5,752 bases of DNA from CANNDT01 sp945876205 (GCA_947503365.1 CANNDT010000163.1:1-5752); one strand, 5' to 3'; shown: positions 1-5,654, counted from the first letter of the stretch. The notes: generated from the letters alone by a model not told the origin. Translations and numbers: made by a program.

Positions 1-1
1 C

Positions 2-787
2 TACACTCCACATCGGCGTGCCTTCCTTGCCAGCGTTGCAACCGCCGGCACCTCTTCGTTTGGTCACGAAGGAAGGTACGCCACGCTCTCCCCCAGCCCA
101 CCGATCCACAACTTCCGGTTATATCTCGGGACGAAGATCCTCGCATCCTCCGGCGAGCACGCAGACGTGTTCCTGTCGACGGCGAAAGTGACACCAGAAG
201 ATCTGGCCGGTGCGGGCATCGTTGAGTTCTTCTACGTCCCGGCGCACGCGTCCGGCGTGAACATCGCACGTGACTGGGACGGGTTCGGGATGCGTGGAAC
301 CGAGAGCCAGACCGTTCGATACGAAGACGCTCCGGCGTCGAGTCTCGTTGGCTTCCCGGATTTTATTGCCGTCGCCCAGCCTGTGTCCTACTGGTACTGC
401 CTCTTCGCGGCGATTCCGCTGGGCTGCGCAGGTGGACTCCTCAAGCTGTTGAGCACCCCCGCGCCGGCTTCGCCAGCGATCCGACTGCGACTCGCCGATG
501 CCCGGATGAGACACGAGGCGATGTCCGCCTACCTGCACGAGACGGCGGCAGCGTGGCGTCCGGCTGCCGGCCCGGCTTATGCCGCGCGGGTGCTCAGAAT
601 GAAGACCTATGTGAGCTCCGAATCGACCAAGCTCTGCGCGAAGCTGTTCGCCCTCAGCGGCGGCCGTCACTACCGCAGAGACGGACTCGCTGCGCGTCTT
701 CTCGCTGACTCGTTCGCGGGGACGGCGCTGCGACCGCCGTTGTCACTGGCGCTCGATGCGCTCGTCGAAGGATTCGGACAGGAATGA
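2..787 (+). CDS. Acyl-CoA dehydrogenase-like flavoprotein, 5'-partial (middle and C-terminal domains)
   Basis: The frame is open to the left edge, so the N-terminus lies outside the window; 261 residues are visible, ending in TGA. A GTG at 167 is in frame, but recognisable homology begins before it, so it is not the likely start. Around residues 43-60, GTKILASSGEHADVFL matches the substrate/flavin-side strand of the middle domain. Residues 92-115 (DWDGFGMRGTESQ, then a VRYEDAPA-type strand) are the family hallmark that closes the middle domain. The rest is the helical C-terminal domain, with LSGGRHYRR and the RPPLSLALD tail near the end, typical of the Acyl-CoA_dh_2 type. Members oxidise acyl-CoA thioesters with FAD or, in the DszC/hydroxylase-like branch, use reduced flavin; the substrate cannot be told here. 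The first ~35 visible residues lack the usual EPG-type segment and look divergent. It converges on the transporter at 908-2134. Confidence 0.82.
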   Translation, partial: YTPHRRAFLASVATAGTSSFGHEGRYATLSPSPPIHNFRLYLGTKILASSGEHADVFLSTAKVTPEDLAGAGIVEFFYVPAHASGVNIARDWDGFGMRGTESQTVRYEDAPASSLVGFPDFIAVAQPVSYWYCLFAAIPLGCAGGLLKLLSTPAPASPAIRLRLADARMRHEAMSAYLHETAAAWRPAAGPAYAARVLRMKTYVSSESTKLCAKLFALSGGRHYRRDGLAARLLADSFAGTALRPPLSLALDALVEGFGQE

Positions 788-907
788 TTAAGGATCGACG
801 CCAACCGACGATCGCAGGTGATCGCCGAGCCAGAGGCATTTGGGTCGAGGGGCGCACGAACTGTACTGGACAAGAGACGGCATGGCGTTCACGGCGAAGC
901 AACCGTG
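788..907. other. Convergent intergenic gap, no gene
   Basis: These 120 bases lie between the stop of the acyl-CoA dehydrogenase (+) and the stop of the transporter (-). I expected a bidirectional terminator but see only a 5-bp stem (CGATC/GATCG, around 809-824) and no T-run, so no terminator is called. Short frames through it have neither a good ribosome binding site nor a recognisable product. Confidence 0.6.
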
Positions 908-2134
908 CTACACGCCAGCCTCCGTCGCGATTGGTGTCCCTGTCTCCGGCATCAGCCATCCTGCCACCGCAAGGCTAGCGGCGAGCAATGACACTACGGT
1001 GAGTCCCAGGGCGAATGCACCGGTCGCGTCGCGCACTGCCCCCACGACGAGCGGCGCAACGAAGCCACTGAGGTTCCCGAGGCACAGCACCACTGCCGTC
1101 GTCACTCCCACGCGTTCCGGAGTCATGCCCGGCAGCTCCATCGGGATCGTGAACACCACGGGGATGAACACCCAGCTCACCACCCCGAACAGTGCGAGGC
1201 TCGGGTAAAGCACCGCGGGACTTGAGGTGGCGTACGCGCCAATCGCCGTAATCGGCATCAGGAGTCCCGCCACGATCAAGAACGGTCGACGCCGTGGGAA
1301 CCGCACCGGCAAGGTCGAGCCCAGCAAGGAACCTACGATCCCAAACAGCGCGAGCACCGAGGCGACCGCGCCTGCCTTCTCCAACGAGAATCCAAACGCT
1401 TCGTTGTAGTACGTCGGCAGCCACGACCCGAAGGAGACGTTCGCCCCTAAGGCTCCGGCCATCCCCAACCCGAGCAGTACCGTCGGCCGGCTCCGCAGCG
1501 CGCTCGCCAGATCACCGAGGTGGAAGGCGGCCACTTGGTCACGGCCAGTCCCTGCGGGATCGCGTGCAAGTACGAGCCACGCCAACGTGGCGATCACCGT
1601 CACGCATCCGAACGCGAACAACGTCCGTTCCCACCCCACGACCACTGCCAGCCGTGGCGCAATCACCATCGAGATGGTGACCCCTAGGCTCTGCGCTACC
1701 ACGTTGATCCCGTTGACCATCGGTAACTCACGAGGCGGGAACCACCGCATGATCACCGGCGCGGTCGCCGTCAGCGTCATCGCCCCGCCCACCGCGAACG
1801 TGATCCGCGCGGCCAGGAGCAACGAGAAGCTCCCCACTAGCGGCGTCAGGGCCATCACTGACATCAGCGCGCCGGCGACGCCGAGCGAGGCTCGCGTCCC
1901 CATGCGTGCTGTCACGATGCTGCATGGAATCAACGCCAGCGCCACACCCAGTGCCGTCCCACCGACCAGCAAACTCGCCGACGCTCGGCTCACTCCGAAA
2001 TCGTCGATGATCAACGGAAACAGTGGCGCGACCGCCAAGAAGCTCAGTCCCATAGCGAACTGCAGCAACAGGAGGACGCCCTCGACCACCCATCGATAGG
2101 GCTCCACCTGCGCGACGGTCGGAGGTGATCTCAC
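908..2134 (-). CDS. Major facilitator superfamily (MFS) transporter, CynX/NarK-like
   Basis: This is a complete gene of 408 residues, the usual MFS length, from GTG (2134) to TAG (908). Twelve hydrophobic segments can be placed at roughly 17-40, 52-74, 82-102, 105-127, 140-162, 170-190, 217-240, 252-275, 283-303, 306-330, 342-366 and 372-395, with a polar central loop at ~191-215 between the two six-helix halves. The helix 2-3 loop carries ARMGTR (residues 76-81), a degenerate form of MFS motif A. It should be an inner-membrane secondary transporter. The overall look (short N-terminus, FPLIIDDFGVSRA after helix 1, MRWFPPRE after helix 4) resembles the anion/organic-acid branch (NarK, CynX), but the substrate cannot be read from sequence. 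The start is supported by an AGAGGGA ribosome binding site. It is divergent from the methyltransferase-like gene and convergent with the acyl-CoA dehydrogenase. Confidence 0.9.
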   Translation of the reverse strand: MRSPPTVAQVEPYRWVVEGVLLLLQFAMGLSFLAVAPLFPLIIDDFGVSRASASLLVGGTALGVALALIPCSIVTARMGTRASLGVAGALMSVMALTPLVGSFSLLLAARITFAVGGAMTLTATAPVIMRWFPPRELPMVNGINVVAQSLGVTISMVIAPRLAVVVGWERTLFAFGCVTVIATLAWLVLARDPAGTGRDQVAAFHLGDLASALRSRPTVLLGLGMAGALGANVSFGSWLPTYYNEAFGFSLEKAGAVASVLALFGIVGSLLGSTLPVRFPRRRPFLIVAGLLMPITAIGAYATSSPAVLYPSLALFGVVSWVFIPVVFTIPMELPGMTPERVGVTTAVVLCLGNLSGFVAPLVVGAVRDATGAFALGLTVVSLLAASLAVAGWLMPETGTPIATEAGV

Positions 2135-2348
2135 AAGCCGTCCCTCTGAGGCATCACGGAACTCGTTGGGGGCAAGTCAGCAGCTGACGCATCCTGCCTA
2201 GATTCGGCCTGCGAGAGGAATCATCCGGTCTGCGTCGTCCGTTGGGAAGTCGGGCTCCCCGATACACACTATCTGGTCATAGCAATCGATTGCACCGTCC
2301 TCGGGCGGGCCCTCGTCACGGAGCTGAAGCTGCCCGATACTCGCTCGC
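2135..2348. promoter_or_regulatory. Divergent intergenic region with a small dyad
   Basis: This region must hold the promoters for the transporter (-) and the methyltransferase-like gene (+). The only clear dyad is GTCAGC-A-GCTGAC at 2176-2188, perfect 6-bp arms around one base, centred about 48 bases upstream of the transporter's GTG. It could be a regulator site, but a dyad this short is also expected by chance. No convincing -35/-10 pair was found for either direction. A plus-strand frame is open from 2150 to 2389 but has no ATG, GTG or TTG in frame and no recognisable product, so it is not called as a gene. Confidence 0.45.
2141..2147 (-). promoter_or_regulatory. Ribosome binding site of the MFS gene
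   Basis: On the minus strand AGAGGGA lies six bases before the GTG at 2134. This supports GTG as the start; no ATG lies nearby in frame upstream. Confidence 0.6.
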
Positions 2349-3011
2349 GTGAAGCCTTGGAAATTGATCGCGACCGCACGGACCCCTGATGGCAGCCTAC
2401 TGGAGCTGCTCCGCCACGACGGCGACTATTTCATCAGTGCGGATGGTGACGACCTGATGAACAGTCGTATGCATGGCTCTGAGGAGGCTATGGCGCAGTT
2501 CGCCTGCTCGCACCTGAGCGAGGGCGCCCGCGTGCTGGTAGGTGGGCTTGGCATGGGATACACCGCTGCGGCGGCGCTGGCCATGCTTCCCCCGCAAGGC
2601 ACGTTAGTTGTTTCAGAATTCTTGCCTGAAGTGGTGGCATGGAATCGCGGGCCACTCGGGTCCCTCGCCGATCACCCACTGCGTGACCCGCGAGTCCAGA
2701 TCGTGGTCGACGACGTTGCGGACGTCATTCGTCGCACGGTCGAGCCGTTCGACACGATCCTTCTGGACGTCGATAACGGGCCCCGAGCGTTTACGGATCG
2801 CGGGAACTCGTGGCTCTATACGGCACCGGGCCTGACCGCGATGCATCACGCGTTACGCCCTGGGGGTCGTCTCGCGATATGGTCCGGCGCGGATGAACCG
2901 TCCTTTCAGACCCGGCTGCTAGCCGTCGGATTCAAGCCGAGAACGTACCGCACCACGGAGCAACCGAACCGCGAATCCCGGCACGTCGTGTTCGTTGGCG
3001 AGAAGTCGTAG
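2349..3011 (+). CDS. Spermidine synthase-like / class I SAM-dependent methyltransferase-fold protein
   Basis: This is a complete gene of 220 residues, from GTG (2349) to TAG. The N-terminus (MKPWKLIATARTPDG...) and the DLMNSRMHGSEEAMA stretch (~35-49) are typical of short SpeE-like proteins, which sets the start even though no good Shine-Dalgarno precedes it. The Rossmann core shows motif I VLVGGLGMGYTAAA (62-75), an acidic ligand-binding residue at E90 (VVSE), a DD pair at 121-122 and LLDVDNGP (138-145). The strand after LRPGGRLAIWS (169-179) completes the fold. True spermidine synthases use a DSTDP-type motif where this protein has DVDNGP, and they are usually ~280 residues. It therefore probably binds S-adenosylmethionine or a derivative, but aminopropyl transfer is doubtful. 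No speD or other polyamine gene is nearby. Cytoplasmic; probably transcribed alone from the divergent region. Confidence 0.85.
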   Translation: MKPWKLIATARTPDGSLLELLRHDGDYFISADGDDLMNSRMHGSEEAMAQFACSHLSEGARVLVGGLGMGYTAAAALAMLPPQGTLVVSEFLPEVVAWNRGPLGSLADHPLRDPRVQIVVDDVADVIRRTVEPFDTILLDVDNGPRAFTDRGNSWLYTAPGLTAMHHALRPGGRLAIWSGADEPSFQTRLLAVGFKPRTYRTTEQPNRESRHVVFVGEKS

Positions 3012-3047
3012 TTCCAACTCCAACCGACGATCCACACGTCGTGATGG

Positions 3048-3098
3048 TGCTAGGCCAGTTCCCGTGATCGCCAGCAGAGGTGGCGCATGCTAGGCCAG
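3048..3098 (+). repeat. 11-bp direct repeat at the start of the small Cys/His gene
   Basis: TGCTAGGCCAG occurs at 3048-3058 and again at 3088-3098, starts 40 bases apart. The second copy overlaps the ATG and first codons of the gene at 3087. The first copy also follows an ATG (3044, reading ATG GTG CTA GGC CAG) that hits a stop after seven codons. The pattern looks like a local duplication of the gene's start. Confidence 0.6.
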
Positions 3099-3314
3099 CA
3101 GCCCACCTGCGAGGCGATCGTTCAGGGCGGAAGCCGCAGCCGCGCCACCCCGATGCGCGACCTCGCCTTCTGCTTCTTCCACAACCCCGAGACTGCCCAG
3201 GACGTGGCCGAGGCCCCTCGCCTGGGTGGGCGGCGGCGGCGGCGGCGGCGCGTAACCCTGGCGAGGGGCCTCCCGGCTGGTCAAGAGCCTTTTCGGCGGG
3301 AATGCATTCGCTGA
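3087..3314 (+). CDS. Small Cys/His, Arg-rich protein (75 aa), probably truncated
   Basis: It starts at ATG 3087 behind AGAGG at 3076-3080, six bases upstream, and ends at TGA. The N-terminal ~45 residues have the pattern C8-x9-(S18)-x10-C29-FF-H32-NPETA, followed by APRLGG and seven arginines (49-55). I recognise this layout from small proteins in Chloroflexota and mobile regions that begin with a C..(10)..C..(10)..CxxH-like cluster and run on, after RRLGGRRRRR, into a helical C-terminal half of 60-100 residues. Here the second cysteine position is serine, and after VTLA (56-59) the expected helical part is missing: the reading frame passes through an inverted repeat and stops. I infer a decayed or 3'-truncated member. 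The family's function is unknown to me; zinc binding and DNA/RNA contact by the Arg tract are guesses. It ends 18 bases from the stop of the convergent acetyltransferase. Confidence 0.6.
   Translation: MLGQQPTCEAIVQGGSRSRATPMRDLAFCFFHNPETAQDVAEAPRLGGRRRRRRRVTLARGLPAGQEPFRRECIR
3210..3272. repeat. Inverted repeat (13-bp perfect, 17 of 18 overall) around a GGC microsatellite
   Basis: The arm GAGGCCCCTCGCC (3210-3222) is the exact reverse complement of 3260-3272. After one T-T mismatch the pairing continues for four more bases (3224-3227 with 3255-3258), giving 17 of 18 paired positions. The 27-base loop contains seven GGC units. The structure lies inside the coding frame of the small Arg-rich gene, exactly where that protein departs from its family. 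Confidence 0.85.
3229..3249 (+). repeat. (GGC)7 trinucleotide microsatellite
   Basis: There are seven uninterrupted GGC units, read in the gene's frame as CGG arginine codons. Change by whole units would alter the length of the Arg tract without shifting the frame. Confidence 0.9.
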
Positions 3315-3332
3315 GGGCCGTGAACCGGTCCG

Positions 3333-3860
3333 CTATTCGGGATTCCGCCTACCGCCTGGGCCCAGCTCCCGCTGCATGCAAACGACATCGCGCCACTCCC
3401 CAAATTTCCACCCAAGGCTGTGAAACAACCCGACCTGTTCGAACCCGAGTGACGAGTGCAAACGGATCGATCCAAGATTCGCAGAATCCCCGATCCGAGC
3501 CAGCATCTGGCGCGCACCTCTACGTTCGCAGTCCTCGATCAATGCAGCCAGCAGCCGGCGCCCCAGTCCTTGCCCGCGCGCGCCGACCGCGAGGTAGATC
3601 GAATCTTCGACCGTGAACCTGTAGCCCGCCCGTGCATTGTGCTCGTCGGCGTAGGCGTACCCGACGACCTCCCCGCCTACCTCGAGTACGAGCCATGGCC
3701 AGCCACGCGCCAGTACCGTCTCGCGACGCCGTCCCATCTCAGCCACGTTCGGCGCCACGAGCTCGAACGTCGCGGTCCCGTGCAGGACCTGCTCGGCATA
3801 GATAGCTTGAATGGAGGGAAGGTCTGCCTCGGTGCTTGGTCGGATCGTTGGCTCGAGCAT
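3333..3860 (-). CDS. GNAT N-acetyltransferase, phosphinothricin acetyltransferase / MnaT type
   Basis: This is a complete gene of 175 residues, from ATG (3860) to TAG (3333), the normal family length. The frame stays open further upstream, but that part crosses the hairpin at 3911-3949 and has no family similarity. The ATG is preceded by GAGG four bases away, and MLEPTIRPSTEADLPSI is a typical GNAT start. GTATFE is at 28-33, RFTVEDSIYL at 81-90 with E85 in the place of the conserved glutamate of bar/PAT enzymes, motif A RGQGLGRRLL (acetyl-CoA pyrophosphate loop) at 95-104, and GFEQVGLFHSLGWKFGEW at 139-156. Such enzymes acetylate the amino group of small molecules such as phosphinothricin, methionine sulfoximine/sulfone or certain amino acids, in the cytoplasm. 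The exact substrate is not readable, and many relatives are housekeeping detoxifiers rather than resistance genes. It is transcribed away from the PNPOx-like gene. Confidence 0.9.
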   Translation of the reverse strand: MLEPTIRPSTEADLPSIQAIYAEQVLHGTATFELVAPNVAEMGRRRETVLARGWPWLVLEVGGEVVGYAYADEHNARAGYRFTVEDSIYLAVGARGQGLGRRLLAALIEDCERRGARQMLARIGDSANLGSIRLHSSLGFEQVGLFHSLGWKFGEWRDVVCMQRELGPGGRRNPE

Positions 3861-3910
3861 CGCGCCTCGTTGTGAAAGGTCGGTAGTCGCGGGTAGAGGA
3901 TAGCGCGGCT

Positions 3911-3949
3911 GCGAAGGGGAGTGCGTGGCGGGCACGCGCTCCCCTTCGC
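3911..3949. terminator. Strong GC-rich hairpin, candidate terminator without a U tract
   Basis: The arms are 17 bp, 3911-3927 and 3933-3949, with a 5-base loop (GCGGG). All positions pair except one T-G wobble at 3922/3938. Neither side has a T-run. On the minus strand the hairpin begins two bases after the TGA at 3954-3952 that ends the hydrophobic remnant, which is where a terminator would sit. It also lies 50 bases upstream of the acetyltransferase start, so an operator or attenuator role is the alternative. Confidence 0.5.
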
Positions 3950-3951
3950 TC

Positions 3952-4080
3952 TCAGAAGCGACTTTGATCAGGAATTGCTGCGCCCAGCTTGGCCGGGGCG
4001 AATGGAATGACCAGAAACAACGCCGCTGCCTGCAGCAATGCAATCACCGCGAGCGCGACGACGTTCCGATCGGCGAGCGA
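3952..4080 (-). pseudogene. Possible C-terminal remnant of a membrane protein
   Basis: Read on the minus strand in the frame ending at TGA 3954-3952, this stretch encodes SLADRNVV followed by about 22 uncharged hydrophobic residues (NVVALAVIALLQAAALFLVI...), then PFAPAKLGAAIPDQSRF and stop. That looks like a last transmembrane helix with a short polar tail, and a strong hairpin follows the stop at once. Of 37 codons from RNVV on, 24 end in G or C by my count, which is only mildly gene-like. No ATG lies upstream in frame; a GTG at 4104 would give a 50-residue protein but has no ribosome binding site and overlaps the start of the opposite-strand gene. I read it as the tail of a gene whose front was lost, but a chance hydrophobic frame cannot be excluded. 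Confidence 0.28.
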
Positions 4081-4083
4081 ACC

Positions 4084-4090
4084 AGGAGGA
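4084..4090 (+). promoter_or_regulatory. Ribosome binding site of the PNPOx-like gene
   Basis: AGGAGGA lies seven bases before the ATG at 4098. This near-perfect Shine-Dalgarno fixes the start there and rules out the in-frame ATG at 4038. Confidence 0.85.
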
Positions 4091-4097
4091 CACTCGA

Positions 4098-5018
4098 ATG
4101 CCACTGCACTACCACGCTGGCCAACTCGCGGTGCAAGCCGAGGCGAATACGCGGATCCTCGCTGACCGCATGGCGAACTGGGTGGGGCCCGCCGCCGACT
4201 TTGCGCTGGGCGCTGACCTCTTGTTGTTCACTCATCTCACCCCTGTCGGTGACATCTCCTTCATTGCGGTTTCCGGGCCGCCGCCGCTCGTTGAGACCGC
4301 GGGCTCCGGGCACCTGCGCATCCCCGCCGCCGTCGGCGTTCTGCCGACCGGTCCCGTCGGCGGCCTGGCGATCAATCTCTCTCAGGCCCGTCGTGTTCGT
4401 CTGAACGGTGTCGTCGAGTCGGCCCCGGACGGACCGGAGCTCAACCTCGCCGAGGTGTTCACGCTCTGTCGCAAGTATCTTGCACCGTCGATCGGGATTG
4501 GCGAGGCCACGCACACCGGTCCTGATGCGCGCGTGGCGGTCGCAGCCGATGAACCAGCCCTCATGCGGCTGGTAGCCGGCACCGAGACCATGTTTCTGGC
4601 GACGGTGGCGCCCAACGGCGCCCCCGACGTCGCGTACCGAGGCGGCCCCGTCGGCTTTCTCGCGTACGACGCTGTGTCGCACGCGATCGCCTGGTCCGAG
4701 TTCATCGGTGATGGCGTCTTCAAGAGTGCAGGGAATCTGCGCGCCACGAATCGCTTTACGGTGCTCATCCCCGATCTTGAGACCGGCGACGCGTACGAGC
4801 TTGTCGGCCACGGCGACTACGAAAACGAGCGCGTCCTGCGCCGAGAGCGGGAAGACCCACTTGAGCAGCACCGCGACCCCTATCCGCCACAGGGCCGCGC
4901 CACCGGCACAGTCGAACGTGTGCTGCGGCTCTCGGGCTTCATGCGTCCGCGTGGACACCTCGATGCCACGATCAAAGTGACATCGAATTCGCACGTGGAT
5001 CTGCAGGCACCCCAGTAG
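4098..5018 (+). CDS. Pyridoxamine 5'-phosphate oxidase-like (FMN-binding split barrel) protein
   Basis: This is a complete gene of 306 residues, from ATG (4098, fixed by AGGAGGA) to TAG. The C-terminal half (~155-290) is a clear split-barrel flavin domain: FLATVAPNGAPDVAYRGGPVGFL at 166-188 matches the FIAT..G.PDVS.RGG.PGFV core of this family. IAWSEFIGDGVFKSAGNL (197-214) and FTVLIPDLETGDAYELVGHG (220-239) are the next strands, including the usual GNL that packs on the flavin. The N-terminal half (~35-130) looks like a second, degenerate barrel or a family-specific extension (GADLLLFTHL, then GLAINLSQARRVRLNGVV). Proteins of this type bind FMN or a related deazaflavin and are often annotated only as PNPOx family; pyridoxine synthesis is not implied. 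Cytoplasmic. No partner gene is adjacent. The stop codon directly abuts the MITE-like element, so the 3' end may have been changed by its insertion. Confidence 0.85.
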   Translation: MPLHYHAGQLAVQAEANTRILADRMANWVGPAADFALGADLLLFTHLTPVGDISFIAVSGPPPLVETAGSGHLRIPAAVGVLPTGPVGGLAINLSQARRVRLNGVVESAPDGPELNLAEVFTLCRKYLAPSIGIGEATHTGPDARVAVAADEPALMRLVAGTETMFLATVAPNGAPDVAYRGGPVGFLAYDAVSHAIAWSEFIGDGVFKSAGNLRATNRFTVLIPDLETGDAYELVGHGDYENERVLRREREDPLEQHRDPYPPQGRATGTVERVLRLSGFMRPRGHLDATIKVTSNSHVDLQAPQ

Positions 5019-5167
5019 GGTTCTGTCAGGACTCAGGACTCAGGACTCAACGCCAATTTCAGCTCCCGCCTGGGCGACCGGCTGGCCGATTTCGAATCTG
5101 CGAGCAGGGAATGAGAGAGCCCCAGCGGGGGCATTTCGACCTCCGCACCCTGAGTTCTGACAGAGCC
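5019..5167. mobile_element. 149-bp MITE-like element with 19-bp terminal inverted repeats
   Basis: The left end GGTTCTGTCAGGACTCAGG (5019-5037) and the reverse complement of the right end (5149-5167, GGCTCTGTCAGAACTCAGG) agree at 17 of 19 positions, and agreement stops outside the GG. The GG-TCTGTCA termini resemble ends used by several IS families, but I cannot name one. No transposase fits in 149 bp, so it would be non-autonomous. No clear target-site duplication is visible (flanks ...CCCAGTAG and GAAGGAGTCG...). A minus-strand frame (5293-5033) runs through the whole element and ends in it, but its product has no recognisable family. Confidence 0.6.
5029..5049 (+). repeat. Tandem 7-bp repeat (GGACTCA)3
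   Basis: Three exact, contiguous copies of GGACTCA occur at 5029-5035, 5036-5042 and 5043-5049. The first copy and part of the second belong to the left terminal repeat of the MITE-like element. The right end carries only one, variant copy (AGAACTCAGG on the minus strand), so the tandem copies extend only the left end. Confidence 0.85.
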
Positions 5168-5363
5168 GAAGGAGTCGATCAGACGGTCTGGCCGGCGCTC
5201 GCCAAGGCCGGACGCGATGAATTCGGCAATAGCCTCAACCACCACATCACCTAGCCTGCCCCGCTCGCGTGCCATTCGGAAAGCAGCACGCACAGCCGAC
5301 GTTACGCAGCCTGATGCATCCCTAGTTCGATATCCGACGCTGCGGAGCCTACGTCATTGCCAA
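5168..5363. other. Stretch with no convincing gene between the MITE-like element and the TPR remnant
   Basis: With the MITE-like element this makes about 345 bases without a gene. On plus, the frame of the TPR remnant is open here from ATG 5217, but the predicted residues are Ser/Thr/Arg-rich and unlike TPR helices. On minus, the frame 5293-5033 gives a helical-looking segment (RERGRLGDVVVEAIAEFIAS, then GLGERRPDRLIDSFG) that I cannot assign; its start would be GTG and no ribosome binding site is seen. It could be the end of an eroded gene cut by the element. A small dyad CAGAC-G-GTCTG lies at 5180-5190. Confidence 0.4.
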
Positions 5364-5654
5364 GCTGGTCCTGACTGGCTGCGCGGCAAGATCGCGCTGC
5401 GCTTTGGCGACCTCGACGCGGCGGAGCAGCACTTCCGCACCGGCCTCGAGTGGGCGTCGAGTCCAGACGTGCGCTTCATCGTCGACCAGGGGCGCTGCCT
5501 GCAGGGCCTCGCGGATGTCGCCGCGGCGCTCGGCGACATCGAGACGGCGCGCACGCACCTCGACGCCGCGGGCGCGCTCTTCGCGCAGCACGGCGCGCGG
5601 TTGTACCGCGATCAGGTGCGGGCGAAGCAGGCGGAGCTTGGCAAAGCGCGTTGA
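5364..5654 (+). pseudogene. 3' remnant of a TPR-containing regulator/ATPase-type protein
   Basis: About 96 codons, ending in TGA, encode helical repeats: GKIALRFGDLDAAEQHFRTGLEWA is one TPR-like unit, and GRCLQGLADVAAALGDIETA with THLDAAGALFAQHGARLY is a second, followed by a charged helix (RDQVRAKQAELGKAR). The spacing and the small-residue pattern (G.....GD...A..H......) are those of tetratricopeptide repeats. This combination is typical of the extreme C-terminus of large signalling proteins (class III adenylate cyclase-AAA-TPR or LuxR/BTAD-type ATPases), normally ~900-1100 residues. Nothing upstream in the window provides the catalytic or NTPase parts: the frame degenerates before about 5364. 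I infer a deletion or insertion that left only the tail. A short intact protein from ATG 5217 (145 aa) is formally possible, but that ATG has no good ribosome binding site. Confidence 0.6.

Noticed and set aside
908..2099. Long plus-strand open frames antisense to the transporter (for example 1587-2099).
   Set aside because: They are low-complexity Thr/Ala/Pro/Arg shadows of a clear 12-helix membrane protein on the other strand.
2150..2389. A plus-strand frame of 79 codons upstream of the methyltransferase-like gene, reading DTHYLVIAIDCTVLGRALV.
   Set aside because: It has no ATG, GTG or TTG in frame, no recognisable product, and runs into the next gene out of frame.
801..3032. A 13-bp exact direct repeat, CCAACCGACGATC, at 801-813 and 3020-3032, each just after a stop codon.
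   Set aside because: In a window this size one such pair is not far from chance expectation, and the flanks do not match; no element is bounded by it.
3012..3086. A possible terminator after the methyltransferase-like gene (GTTGG...CCAAC).
   Set aside because: The stem is only five base pairs, overlaps the stop codon region and has no T-run.
4044..4994. A 316-codon minus-strand open frame antisense to the PNPOx-like gene.
   Set aside because: The plus-strand gene has a near-ideal ribosome binding site and clear family motifs; the antisense product is Arg/Gly-rich with no motif, as expected for a high-GC shadow frame.
5033..5293. A minus-strand frame of 86 codons through the MITE-like element.
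   Set aside because: Its second half is encoded entirely by the repeat element, and the first half matches no family I recognise; no ribosome binding site precedes the GTG. Kept only as a note in the region entry.
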